Assembly (NCBI RefSeq): GCF_038039535.1
Contig: NZ_JBBPHP010000007.1
Location: 1-64,000 of the forward strand
Direction: 5' to 3'
DNA: 64,000 nucleotides
Source: Catalinimonas sp038039535
GTDB taxonomy: Bacteria > Bacteroidota > Bacteroidia > Cytophagales > Cyclobacteriaceae
Shown: positions 35,022-43,265 of the stretch, piece after piece
Numbering within the stretch: the first letter of the stretch is position 1
Layout: every line of letters begins with the position of its first letter
Notes under the pieces: model-generated
What the model saw: the letters and a program-made list of their open reading frames with translations, nothing else
What the model was told of the DNA's origin: nothing
Databases searched by the model: none
Made by a program: the position numbers and the translations under genes

Positions 35022-35165
35022 TAAACTCAGATCAATAAACCAATTAAGCTTAACTGAATCTGGCTTTACCTCTTCGTCCATGCTGTTGTTTGCTGTCCTA
35101 TCTTTGTGTCTTCATAAACATATTTTATTTTTCAAATGAAGAGGTTTGGGCGCGTGGGTGGCAAA

Positions 35166-35340
35166 GAGTATTAGAGGCGCACCAGCTGAGGCTTGCGCTG
35201 GGTTTAGTGTAGGTTAGCTCCTTGCCTATGTCGGCATCTTCATAAACCTGTTCTGTTTGAGTGAAATGCAGACTCATACTCATCATCTTTAGGTTAAAAA
35301 CGAATTTTTTTATCAGAAATATGTGCAATTCTTTTATCTT
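35166..35340 (+). repeat. Accessory-region repeat with 138-bp block, copy 2
   Basis: Same layout as copy 1: GGCGCACCAGCTGAGGCTTG palindrome variant, TTTAGTGTAGGTTAGC and the 138-base block (35203-35340). It ends 82 bases before a lipoprotein gene. The three differences from copy 1 would all change the peptide in the one long reverse frame, which argues against coding. Confidence 0.85.
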
Positions 35341-35422
35341 AGGGAATAGACAGGTGTCTGTTGTGGCTCGCAATAGGTATTATCTCATCAGGCACAAACC
35401 AATCTAATAAAATACCAACCTA

Positions 35423-36022
35423 ATGGCAAATCCTATGAGCACTCTAAAAGTACTTTTCGCTGTATTTCTTTCCCTCTTATTCATTTCATGCCAGGAAGAT
35501 GAGGATGAGGCATGGCCTCAGTTATTATTAAACTCCGATATTGAGGAAGGCACTAACTGGCCTGCCGAATGGGTAATCAATGAAGTGGAGGGAGAAGCAC
35601 TGGAATTTATCTGGACAGAAGAAGAGGCTTTATCGGGATCAAAGTCATTACAAATCTACAAAGACAATGATGAGAATGCTGAGGAAGAAGTGTGGGGTTT
35701 TTGGGCGCAGGTATATGAAGGGGATATCCCCCATGGCAAAGATGTTGAGCTTTCGGCCATGATCAAAGGCAATGAAATAGAGGGACAGGGAGTTGCCATT
35801 GTGATGCGAGCCGATCGTGAAGGCTTGTCCCCTGAAGATGGGCAATTTGTGACCACGCAAGGCAATACCGATATCAAAGGTACATTTGACTGGACAAACT
35901 ATAGCATTGTACTGAATGATCTTGAGCCCGATGTACACACGATCTTTATATTTTTATTATACACCGGCGGTACTACGGGAGAAGTATATTTTGATGATGT
36001 AACCCTCTCAGTGGTGGAATAA
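35423..36022 (+). CDS. Hypothetical lipoprotein with jelly-roll-like domain
   Basis: The 199-residue product has a signal ending at LFISC, then an acidic linker and a beta-rich domain. The order (SGSKSLQIYKD, VWGFWAQVY, VELSAMIKG, GEVYFDDVTLS) resembles carbohydrate-binding jelly rolls of the CBM4/9 type, in which a final FDDVxL strand is common. It could bind a glycan at the cell surface, but no catalytic domain is attached. ATG 35435 (MSTLK) is an equally possible start. Repeats flank it on both sides. Confidence 0.6.
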   Translation: MANPMSTLKVLFAVFLSLLFISCQEDEDEAWPQLLLNSDIEEGTNWPAEWVINEVEGEALEFIWTEEEALSGSKSLQIYKDNDENAEEEVWGFWAQVYEGDIPHGKDVELSAMIKGNEIEGQGVAIVMRADREGLSPEDGQFVTTQGNTDIKGTFDWTNYSIVLNDLEPDVHTIFIFLLYTGGTTGEVYFDDVTLSVVE

Positions 36023-36108
36023 ATAGACTCATGTGCTCCTGTTTGTGTCTTCATAAATATGTTCGGTTTCCTATTTGAGAGGTCTAAGCCCGATGGTGAA
36101 GACACTAA

Positions 36109-36158
36109 GGAGGGGGCAAAGAGTATTTGAGGCGCACAAGCGGACGCTTGCGCTGGGT
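36109..36158 (+). repeat. Short palindromic repeat, third copy of the family
   Basis: AAGGAGGGGGCAAAGAGTAT and GCGCACAAGCGGACGCTTGC repeat the entry parts of the copies at 33876-33930 and 35150-35203, here without the 138-bp block. The preceding TCTTCATAAATATGTTC also echoes that block. Confidence 0.7.
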
Positions 36159-36198
36159 TTAGGGGATTTGTTTACTTTATATTTTAAATAAATGAAAA

Positions 36199-36426
36199 AT
36201 GACAAGAACAGAATTCATAGAGTTTTTAAAAGGATTTCTGAACGACTTAGAAATGAACAAAACTGAATGGGAAAATAAGACGCTTGAGGATTTTTTAGAA
36301 GCAATGATTGCATATACCAAAGATGTTCAAGGTTTTTATGACAATATGAATTTAAACATCAATGCAGATATTCCAACATGGGAAAATTTTAAAACAATTC
36401 TTGAGGGTGCTTCAGTATATGAATAA
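36199..36426 (+). CDS. Small acidic protein, DUF7660-like
   Basis: The 75-residue product has EFIEFLKGFLNDLE, the signature-like WENKTLEDFLEAM, and an end IPTWENFKTILEGASVYE. These resemble the DUF7660 family of small acidic proteins, which often occur among immunity-type genes; I recall this from memory. No toxin gene adjoins it. It precedes another small acidic gene by 14 bases, so they are probably cotranscribed. Confidence 0.55.
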   Translation: MTRTEFIEFLKGFLNDLEMNKTEWENKTLEDFLEAMIAYTKDVQGFYDNMNLNINADIPTWENFKTILEGASVYE

Positions 36427-36440
36427 CATAAAAATAATTT

Positions 36441-36737
36441 ATGACTGAATCTTATATTCAATATGCTGCAGGATATCAGAAAGATGATATAGATGAAATG
36501 GATATAAAAAAAGCCATCCAAGACATTCAAGAGATGGAGGAGGAGCATGCTGCTTTTTGGGTTTCTATAATTACCAAGGATGAAAATATAATTGAAGTAA
36601 ATAAGGATTTATCGCTTTCAGTAGTTTTTGATGGAGAAGAAACCAAATATCAAGCAACAGACTGGAACGAAGTTGAAAAACTCCTTCAGCTTTTATTAAA
36701 TCAGAAGTTTGAAGAGATCAAGGAGAAAATAATTTAA
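36441..36737 (+). CDS. Small acidic hypothetical protein, immunity-like
   Basis: The 98-residue product is acidic, with DDIDEMDIKKAIQDIQEMEEEH, then a beta hairpin (AAFWVSIITKDENIIEV, LSLSVVFDG) and a C-terminal helix. The size and fold pattern resemble immunity proteins of the Imm1 type, but I cannot match it to a named family. It follows the DUF7660-like gene and is followed by palindromic repeats. Confidence 0.5.
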   Translation: MTESYIQYAAGYQKDDIDEMDIKKAIQDIQEMEEEHAAFWVSIITKDENIIEVNKDLSLSVVFDGEETKYQATDWNEVEKLLQLLLNQKFEEIKEKII

Positions 36738-36750
36738 TAAAGAACCCACT

Positions 36751-36781
36751 GCTGCGCGTTTAGCGAAGCGTAACGCGTTGC
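36751..36781. repeat. Covarying hairpin, copy C
   Basis: CGCGTT (36755-36760) and AACGCG (36772-36777) flank TAGCGAAGCGT. The loop matches copy A at 23616-23626 in ten of eleven bases, while both arms differ and remain complementary. Confidence 0.75.
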
Positions 36782-36823
36782 TTGAATATTAAGAATGTCG
36801 TTAATAAGAATGAGTATGGGAAT

Positions 36824-36880
36824 CACAAGCAGGAAGCTTGTGTGGGTTTGATAAGAAAGCAGGAAGCTTGTGTGGGTTTG
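36824..36880. repeat. Two 30-bp tandem units with AAGC/GCTT palindrome
   Basis: AAGCAGGAAGCTTGTGTGGG followed by TTTG occurs at 36827-36850 and again at 36857-36880. CACAAGC and GCTTGTG around AGGAA form a hairpin in the first. Confidence 0.75.
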
Positions 36881-36969
36881 TTGGTTTGTATAAAGGGCGT
36901 GGGGAGTTTAAATTAGTTTTCCATATCTTAGTCAGTAAGAGAAAGCATTAACCCCAAAGATCAGTACCA

Positions 36970-37602
36970 ATGAAAATGGATATCCCCACCAAAGCAGAAA
37001 GGTTTTGGGATAGAACGGCCAGCCATTACGACCGGGCAGAGGAAGGAGATCAGAAGACCTTCCTGCAAATCATTGAACGAAGTAAAAGTCATTTAAAAGC
37101 CAGCGATCTGCTTTTGGATGTGGGTTGCGGCACCGGTCTGGCAGCTAATACTCTCGCCCCAGCAGTAGCAGAGATTCATGCTATTGATATCTCCTCCAGC
37201 ATGATTGAAATCGCCAGAGCAAAGGCGGAAAAACAACAGATCCATAATATTGACTATCGTCATGCTACGGTTTTTGACGATCAGCTGAAGCCAGGGGCCT
37301 ATAATGTGGTGCTGTGCTTGTATCTCCTTCATTTACTGGATGATCCGGCGCAGGTGATGCAAAGATTATATGCACTGCTGAAGCCGGGAGGAATTTTTAT
37401 CTCTGTTACGCCCTGTATGGGTGAAAAGCCTGTTCAGGCTGCTTTGTTTTCTGTATTGAGCAGTATTGGAATGACGCCTCCCATCAAAAAGTTTAAGCGC
37501 ACCGATCTGGAAAACCTCATCTCTAGAGGAGGATTCCATATTGAGGGATGCGAGCTTTTGACCAACACTTCCAATCAGTATTTCGTCCTTGCCTCCCGAT
37601 AA
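36970..37602 (+). CDS. Class I SAM-dependent methyltransferase
   Basis: The 210-residue product has the SAM-binding motif LLDVGCGTGLAA (about residues 50-61), an acidic loop AIDISSSMIEIA, and motif IV/post IV segments VVLCLYLLHLLDDP and LLKPGGIFISVTP. The substrate is unknown; small-molecule methyltransferases of the UbiE/Methyltransf_11 type look like this. It is cytoplasmic. Its stop overlaps the start of the DUF4386 gene by one base. Confidence 0.85.
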   Translation: MKMDIPTKAERFWDRTASHYDRAEEGDQKTFLQIIERSKSHLKASDLLLDVGCGTGLAANTLAPAVAEIHAIDISSSMIEIARAKAEKQQIHNIDYRHATVFDDQLKPGAYNVVLCLYLLHLLDDPAQVMQRLYALLKPGGIFISVTPCMGEKPVQAALFSVLSSIGMTPPIKKFKRTDLENLISRGGFHIEGCELLTNTSNQYFVLASR

Positions 37603-38291
37603 TGATGCAAAAAATCAAGCTGAAAATAAGATGTGTAGGCGCATTATTTTTAGCAGGTATGCTGGCCGGTGTATTGAGTGTGGTTCCGGAAGTTGATTCA
37701 GCAGAATACTTGAATGAAGCAGCAACCAACGCCCATCAGGTGCGCATAGGAGCCTCTTTCCAGTTTATCATGGCGCTGGCTTATATGGGAATCGGGATTT
37801 TCTTGTACCCCATCCTCAAAAGCTTTGATAGAAGCTTAGCGATTGGCTTTCTGAGTTTTAGGATCATTGCCGCCACACTGGTAATCGTGGGAACGATCGC
37901 CTTATTATCTATCCTGGCATTAAGTCAGGAGTATGCACGCTATCTTCCGCAATCACCTGTATATCTGGAGGCATTAGGCAATGTACTCAAAGCCACGCGT
38001 GACTACATCAATCACGTGTTTATGATACTTGTGTTGTGTGCGGGCAATATCATACTGTATATACTGTTTATCCGGACAAGATTAATTCCTAATTGGCTTG
38101 CGGTATGGGGTGTAATAGGAAATCTCCTGTCTGTGGTGGCTAGTGTATTGATTTTATTTCAAATCATGGATATTATCAGCACTCCCTATATCCTGTTGAA
38201 TGTGCCTACTGCATTACAGGAATTGATTTTAGCAATATGGCTGCTTACAAAAGGTTTTGATGGCAAAGTATTGCTGGCGAAGGAAGCGTAA
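37602..38291 (+). CDS. DUF4386 family membrane protein
   Basis: The 229-residue product has about six membrane segments (FLAGMLAGVLSV, FQFIMALAYMGIGIFLYP, and so on) and matches the DUF4386 family, with LLLNVPTALQE-like sequence ILLNVPTALQELILAIWLL near the end. Start 37602 overlaps the methyltransferase stop (TAATG), which implies translational coupling. Function unknown. A palindromic repeat follows the stop. Confidence 0.8.
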   Translation: MMQKIKLKIRCVGALFLAGMLAGVLSVVPEVDSAEYLNEAATNAHQVRIGASFQFIMALAYMGIGIFLYPILKSFDRSLAIGFLSFRIIAATLVIVGTIALLSILALSQEYARYLPQSPVYLEALGNVLKATRDYINHVFMILVLCAGNIILYILFIRTRLIPNWLAVWGVIGNLLSVVASVLILFQIMDIISTPYILLNVPTALQELILAIWLLTKGFDGKVLLAKEA

Positions 38292-38343
38292 AGCGTAGCT
38301 TGTGTATTGAAGAATACCGTCAATGAAAATTAGCATGTGGAGC

Positions 38344-38363
38344 GCACAAGCGGACGCTTGTGC
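38344..38363. repeat. AAGCG/CGCTT palindrome
   Basis: GCACAAGCG and CGCTTGTGC around GA form a perfect 20-base dyad between the DUF4386 gene and the next small membrane protein gene. Confidence 0.75.
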
Positions 38364-38479
38364 AGTTGAGAGACATTTGAAAGAAGCGATAAAGGGTAAA
38401 ATGCTGCTATTATTATTTTCTGTGCCAACGGCTGAAACAAAAAGTGTAAGACGATTATTAAACACATAAATACAGTGAT

Positions 38480-38899
38480 ATGCCTATCAATAGTTTGGTA
38501 AAAAGAGTAAGTCCCAAAAACCTTTTCTTAATGGATAGTATGGGTGCTTTGTTGACTGCTTTGATGTTGGGATTTGTGCTGACCAGCTTTGAAAATGTGT
38601 TTGGCGTGCCTACAAGAATACTGTATATATTATCAGTGCTTGCCTTCAGTTACAGTGTGTATTCTTTTGTCTGTTTTCTGAAAGTAAAAGAGAAATGGAG
38701 ACTTTTTTTGAAAGGGATTGCCGTGGCAAACATAATGTATTGCTTTCTTACCATTGGTCTGGTGATTTATCTGCGCTCAGCACTTACCAATCTGGGAATC
38801 ACATATTTCCTGCTGGAAGTAATGATTATCTTAGGCCTGGTAGTCATTGAATTGAGGAAAGCAAACAGCCTGCACAATAAAGAGCCTTCGGTGAATTGA
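38480..38899 (+). CDS. Small four-helix membrane protein
   Basis: The 139-residue product has four hydrophobic segments (about residues 15-38, 45-65, 75-95, 100-122) and a short polar tail. NLFLMDSMGALLTALMLGFVL at the start, split by a GA motif, is typical of uncharacterised Bacteroidota membrane proteins. No signal peptide or catalytic motif. It stands between two AAGCG/CGCTT palindromes. Confidence 0.55.
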   Translation: MPINSLVKRVSPKNLFLMDSMGALLTALMLGFVLTSFENVFGVPTRILYILSVLAFSYSVYSFVCFLKVKEKWRLFLKGIAVANIMYCFLTIGLVIYLRSALTNLGITYFLLEVMIILGLVVIELRKANSLHNKEPSVN

Positions 38900-39059
38900 A
38901 TAAATGAGCTTGGCTTGGCAGGCTAGCAGTTGAATAATGAGCATTTAAAGAGATTATCTTAACTTATTTAGAAAAGCAGAGCCGTAAGATGATAATAGCC
39001 GATTGTTATCCGGATGTATTGCAACAAATGGAAAAGATCAAATGAAAATAGCTGCTAGA

Positions 39060-39086
39060 GAGGCACAAGCGGACGCTTGCTCGGGT
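39060..39086. repeat. AAGCG/CGCTT palindrome, degenerate
   Basis: GGCACAAGCGGACGCTTGCT repeats the 38344 element with changed outer bases, about 25 bases before an exported-protein gene. Confidence 0.65.
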
Positions 39087-39108
39087 ATAGAAAATAACCA
39101 ACAGACAA

Positions 39109-39882
39109 ATGAAAGGTAGTCTTTTTATCATAGCGTTTCTGTTCACAGTAAAATCTTTCGCCTGTAGTTGTGATACTCCGGGCATCATTGAAAAATACCT
39201 GAAAGCTGATTTTGTCGCAGTGGCAAAGATCACCAAAGTGTACAGCAATGAAGGAGAAGCAGAGACTTATAAGTCAGATATTCAGATTGACGAATTGTAT
39301 AAAGGAGAAGCTTTAAAGTCAATTTACGTATATGGTCGTAGCGATGGAGAAATGGGTAGCTCTTGTGCTATATTTATTCCCGAAAATACCAGATTAATTG
39401 TATATGCACGTAAAAACGAAGAAGGAAAGTACGGTATAGGTATGTGTTCAGGACTGGTATATTTGAATGACAAAAGCGTAATCCAGCTGGATAAACAAAG
39501 AAAGGAGCTTCAGATTTTGAATACTTTCAAGGCAAATGGCCTGAACAGTGCGCCCAAGTTGAGCTTCTGGAATAACGAATTAAGAAACAGGGGGCTTTCG
39601 GATTCTCTTGATCGTTTTAAAAGTCTAAGATTAGACAAAAGTTTTGGCATATACGCCATGAGTTTTAATAGCGATTTGACAATTAAAAATGTAGAAGTGC
39701 TAAGCGGTTATAACGATTCAGTAGATGCTCAATTGATCAGTATTCTCAAAAACTGTATTTGGGGAAAGCAAATGAATATCAGGGGAGATATTCATCCTGA
39801 AAAGAGAAAGCAGTTGATAGGAATATATTTTTATGAGGAAGAAAGAGGTAATCCAAGCTTCCTGAGTCAATTTTACCTATAA
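39109..39882 (+). CDS. Exported protein with NTR/TIMP-like N-terminal domain
   Basis: The 257-residue product has a short signal peptide ending at SFACSC. The mature end begins with the cysteine motif CSC, then ADFVAVAKITKVY and IQIDELYKGE, the pattern of netrin/TIMP-like domains in bacteria. Further cysteines in GSSCAIF and GMCSGL could form disulfides. The C-terminal 110 residues resemble a TonB-C-like alpha/beta unit (SLDRFKSLRLDKSFG to LKNCIWGKQMN), with low certainty. Role unknown; a surface or periplasmic location is expected. Confidence 0.6.
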   Translation: MKGSLFIIAFLFTVKSFACSCDTPGIIEKYLKADFVAVAKITKVYSNEGEAETYKSDIQIDELYKGEALKSIYVYGRSDGEMGSSCAIFIPENTRLIVYARKNEEGKYGIGMCSGLVYLNDKSVIQLDKQRKELQILNTFKANGLNSAPKLSFWNNELRNRGLSDSLDRFKSLRLDKSFGIYAMSFNSDLTIKNVEVLSGYNDSVDAQLISILKNCIWGKQMNIRGDIHPEKRKQLIGIYFYEEERGNPSFLSQFYL

Positions 39883-40079
39883 AAATTTCAGGAAGTTATT
39901 CTTCAAGAAGGTAAATATCATCAAGGAATCGGAGCTGTTATCAGGTTTGTAGGAAGAAAGCCTGAGCTGTCTATTTAAGCATCTCTAAAGCAAGTAAAGG
40001 AGGTGTTATTTGGAGTTTTCCAACTTTCAGGCTTGTCAGCGTGTCAGAGATGGTAGAAGATATTCTAAAATACGAACGT

Positions 40080-40538
40080 ATGAAGTATTTACTATTGACA
40101 CTAATCATCACCCTGGGTTTGAACGCCTGCTCATTAGAAAATGGTGTGGATATGGAGAGCGCACCTGAGGAATCTGATACAGGAGAAGTGGAGCAGAAAT
40201 GGAAATTGGTGCAGATGTCGGGAAGTATTGCCAATGTACCTCCCACTACCGGAAGTGATATGCCCTGGCAGGAGTATTATGTATTGTATACTGATAGTAC
40301 CTTCCTTAAATCCAGAACCGTGGGTGGCGTAGAAGAGCAGGCAGGTGGAACCTATGCTTTTGTTGTGCTTGAAGATGGTGAGTACCTGGAGCTCAGCTAT
40401 GCCTCAGATAATGAGCTGATCGGAAACTGTTCACAAGAAGCCAAAGAGTTTTTATACCTGGAAAATGAAGATAAGTTGATTGGCACATGGTGGGCCTGTG
40501 ACGGTCCGGGCCTGGTGTACCAAAGGGTAGAGGAATAA
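40080..40538 (+). CDS. Small lipoprotein, lipocalin-like
   Basis: The 152-residue product starts at ATG 40080, where the signal MKYLLLTLIITLGLNAC with a lipobox begins; the frame is open to 40041. The mature domain starts with QKWKLVQMSGSI and shows repeated beta strands (YYVLYTDSTFLKS, GGTYAFVVLEDGEYLEL), as in small lipocalin-like lipoproteins of Bacteroidota. No ligand is known. Confidence 0.6.
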   Translation: MKYLLLTLIITLGLNACSLENGVDMESAPEESDTGEVEQKWKLVQMSGSIANVPPTTGSDMPWQEYYVLYTDSTFLKSRTVGGVEEQAGGTYAFVVLEDGEYLELSYASDNELIGNCSQEAKEFLYLENEDKLIGTWWACDGPGLVYQRVEE

Positions 40539-40665
40539 GCTGAGCTACTAAAATCTAATTAGCTATGTCTAATTCATTGGAATATATTTAGCTTCAAATA
40601 TGTCATGCAAGAATAAGCTTCTTCAGGAGACCAAAGTTTTTTTGAAGCTAACGATTTTTAATTTA

Positions 40666-41331
40666 ATGCATCATGTAAAGCTGATTCTTATATTTTTTTT
40701 GGCAGTTTCATTTCAAATGAAGCAGCCTGATTATTTTGAGGGAAGGATTATTTACGAGTCTTTGAGTGAGGATGAACATGGAAAGCTTGTACCTTCAAAA
40801 TATATTGGAAAGCAGGAGTACTTTTATAAAGACACTTTTTACAAATTCATCCTCCATGACAGAGAAGGCAGGGATGGCAGGAATTTAACCGAAATTATTG
40901 TCAATACTGCTGACTCTTCCCGCTTTAGTGTACATCATAGAGAAAGAACAAAAACATCCCTGGGCATGGAAGCTGCTTCTGAGGCTTATCTTCCCCTTGA
41001 AGTAAACTTTATTCACGCCGAAGATACTCTCCTGGGCTATCCCTGTAAAAAATATGAAATGCTTCAACTGGATTTTTATACCCAAACCAAGTTGAGGAGT
41101 TATTTGTGGGTAGCTGAAGATTTGGCAGTAAAGAATTTACCTTTACTAGGCAAAATATTTGGATACCGGAATACTCTCATCAAAGATGGCTCATTGGAGG
41201 GCATCATATTGAAGTACCAGTCAGAGGCTACCGCCTCAACCAAAGGATTGGTCATTCAGGCTACTCAGATTGATCCTGTGGAACTGGATTTTTCAGAATT
41301 TGCCATACCCGCTATGTACTTTCCAAAGTAA
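40666..41331 (+). CDS. Exported beta-rich protein, GLPGLI/DUF4412-like
   Basis: The 221-residue product from ATG 40666 has a signal peptide (HHVKLILIFFLAVSF). It then shows YFEGRIIYESLS, KQEYFYKDTFYKFIL and LLGYPCKKYEM, the strand order and conserved LGYxCKK motif of GLPGLI/DUF4412 proteins. These are exported proteins of unknown role in Bacteroidota. The frame extends upstream to 40600, but the signal peptide argues for 40666. Confidence 0.55.
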   Translation: MHHVKLILIFFLAVSFQMKQPDYFEGRIIYESLSEDEHGKLVPSKYIGKQEYFYKDTFYKFILHDREGRDGRNLTEIIVNTADSSRFSVHHRERTKTSLGMEAASEAYLPLEVNFIHAEDTLLGYPCKKYEMLQLDFYTQTKLRSYLWVAEDLAVKNLPLLGKIFGYRNTLIKDGSLEGIILKYQSEATASTKGLVIQATQIDPVELDFSEFAIPAMYFPK

Positions 41332-41510
41332 TTTTTTCTATTCTCAGTACAGCTTGTTATAGATTCAGGCTTTCTATCAAAACATTCTTCTAAAACCTCC
41401 AAAATTCGCTTATCTTAGGTGAGAAGCATGTCATAGGGTTTGTCTTATATATTCAAGCCAAACTTGCCTTATGGCATAAGGTATTTTCATCTTTCTAACC
41501 TTAATTTATT

Positions 41511-43055
41511 TTGGGAAACTTACAGGAAAGCTCCAGAAGAGACTTCATTAAAAAATCTGCACTGGCAGCTACAACTTTGGGCCTGATGCCGCATTTACAT
41601 GCCGGCAATATTTCTAAAGCAGGATTGGCAGGCAGATTGACAGACCAAAGTATCATAGGAATTCAGATGGCAGCGCATAGTATGTTTGATGAAGGCATAG
41701 CGCTAGTAATGGATTTTCTTGCCGATGAAGCTGAGATCAATACGCTTATGATTTATAGTCATACCTATTACGGGATTGGCAATAAGCCTTATCAGGTACT
41801 GGCAAAAGATCATATCAAGCCCCCGAAAAATCTGATTGATCGTAAGCTGCCGCCGGTTTGGGTAAAACATAATGAAGAAGCCTTTAAAGACACAAAGTTG
41901 AGGCATGCTAAACCTGATCCGGCTCTGGAGTATCAGCATAGAGATATATTCAAAGAAGTACTCAAGCCTGCCAGAGAAAGAAACATGAAAATATATGTGA
42001 GGATGTTGGAATCAGGAGGAGGAGCAGGTGAAAACCAGATCATCAATTATGATATGGTGAAAGTAGTAGACATTTATGGCAACAAAGGAGATATCGCCTG
42101 CTGGAATAATCCTGATTATCAGCAATGGCTCTTTGCCACCATGGAAGATATGTTTAACGCTTATGAGATAGACGGCTTACAGTATGGTGCCGAAAGGACC
42201 GGCCCTTTGTCTCTATTACTTTTCAAAGGAGAAGTTCCTTCCTGTTTTTGCGAACATTGTCAGCAAAGAAACAGAAGTAAGGGTATTGATCCTGAGCGTG
42301 CGCGGGAGGGCTATCGTTTACTTTATGAATACATCAAGAAAGTAGAGACGGGTACTGCTGATAAAACAGAAACAGTGATGACCCATATCTGGAGGTATCT
42401 GCAACAGTATCCTGAGCTCCTTGGCTGGAACTATCAATGGTTTCAGGCGGATGAAGAAAACCAGCAGCAGATCTACGATCGGGTGAAGAAGATCAATTCA
42501 GCGGTAGTTGTTGGCCGACATGTAGACCATCAAAGGTCCAGCTGGGATCCTTTCTATCGTGCGGCTATCAGCTATGATGAGATGACGAAGTCCGCAGATT
42601 TCATCAAACCTATTCTCTACCATGATATCTACGGCCCCCGGCTACGTTGGTGGGTGATAGAGGAGTGGCAGCAAAGGATGTTTAATGATTTTACCCGTGA
42701 GGAAACGCTCAATTACCTTTACAAAACCATGGGTTATTCACCTGAATCTCAGATTGCTCTGGATAAATTAGCTGTGGAAGGAATGGGCCCCGAATATGTT
42801 TATAGCGAAATAAAACGCTGTGTAGATAGCATACAAGACGGAACAGAAGTAGTGGCCGGATTAGGTATTGATGTGATGTGGCATGGAAAGGATGGTAACC
42901 CACAACCTTTTCCTTCCGACCCTGTGCGTCTGCAAAAAGCAGTTTACAAAGCTGTGGAAGCCGGGGCTAGTGGATTACTTGCATCCCGAGAATATGATGA
43001 AATGAGATATTCCAGTTTGCGAGCATTTGGTGATGCGGTACGTCAGCTGAAATAA
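41511..43055 (+). CDS. Tat-exported TIM-barrel glycosidase-like protein
   Basis: The 514-residue product begins with a TTG codon and a twin-arginine signal (SSRRDFIKKSALAATTLG). The body looks like a TIM barrel of hypothetical glycosyl hydrolases: KIYVRMLESGG, then ACWNNPDYQQWL, EIDGLQYGAERTGP and a CFCEHC motif followed by a long helix. I see no certain catalytic pair, so activity is open. It may act on sugars in the periplasm. No partner gene adjoins it. Confidence 0.6.
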   Translation: MGNLQESSRRDFIKKSALAATTLGLMPHLHAGNISKAGLAGRLTDQSIIGIQMAAHSMFDEGIALVMDFLADEAEINTLMIYSHTYYGIGNKPYQVLAKDHIKPPKNLIDRKLPPVWVKHNEEAFKDTKLRHAKPDPALEYQHRDIFKEVLKPARERNMKIYVRMLESGGGAGENQIINYDMVKVVDIYGNKGDIACWNNPDYQQWLFATMEDMFNAYEIDGLQYGAERTGPLSLLLFKGEVPSCFCEHCQQRNRSKGIDPERAREGYRLLYEYIKKVETGTADKTETVMTHIWRYLQQYPELLGWNYQWFQADEENQQQIYDRVKKINSAVVVGRHVDHQRSSWDPFYRAAISYDEMTKSADFIKPILYHDIYGPRLRWWVIEEWQQRMFNDFTREETLNYLYKTMGYSPESQIALDKLAVEGMGPEYVYSEIKRCVDSIQDGTEVVAGLGIDVMWHGKDGNPQPFPSDPVRLQKAVYKAVEAGASGLLASREYDEMRYSSLRAFGDAVRQLK

Positions 43056-43265
43056 TATGAGGAGTAAGTATAAATCTATGAGATAGAAACTGAGAAGGCT
43101 CCACCATGTATTTAATTGAAAATATATACATGCTGTTGTAAATTTGACGATAGACGACTGCCAAATCCAGTTTTATATTCTACAGTGCGTTATATCCAAC
43201 AAAATCAGGCACATTGTGTTTATGTAAAGGTCTTTGTAAAATCATTAAACCAAACACTACTAACT

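Noticed and set aside
23602..39086. Integron cassette array with attC sites
   Set aside because: No integrase gene is in the window, and the repeats lack the usual attC core arrangement by eye.
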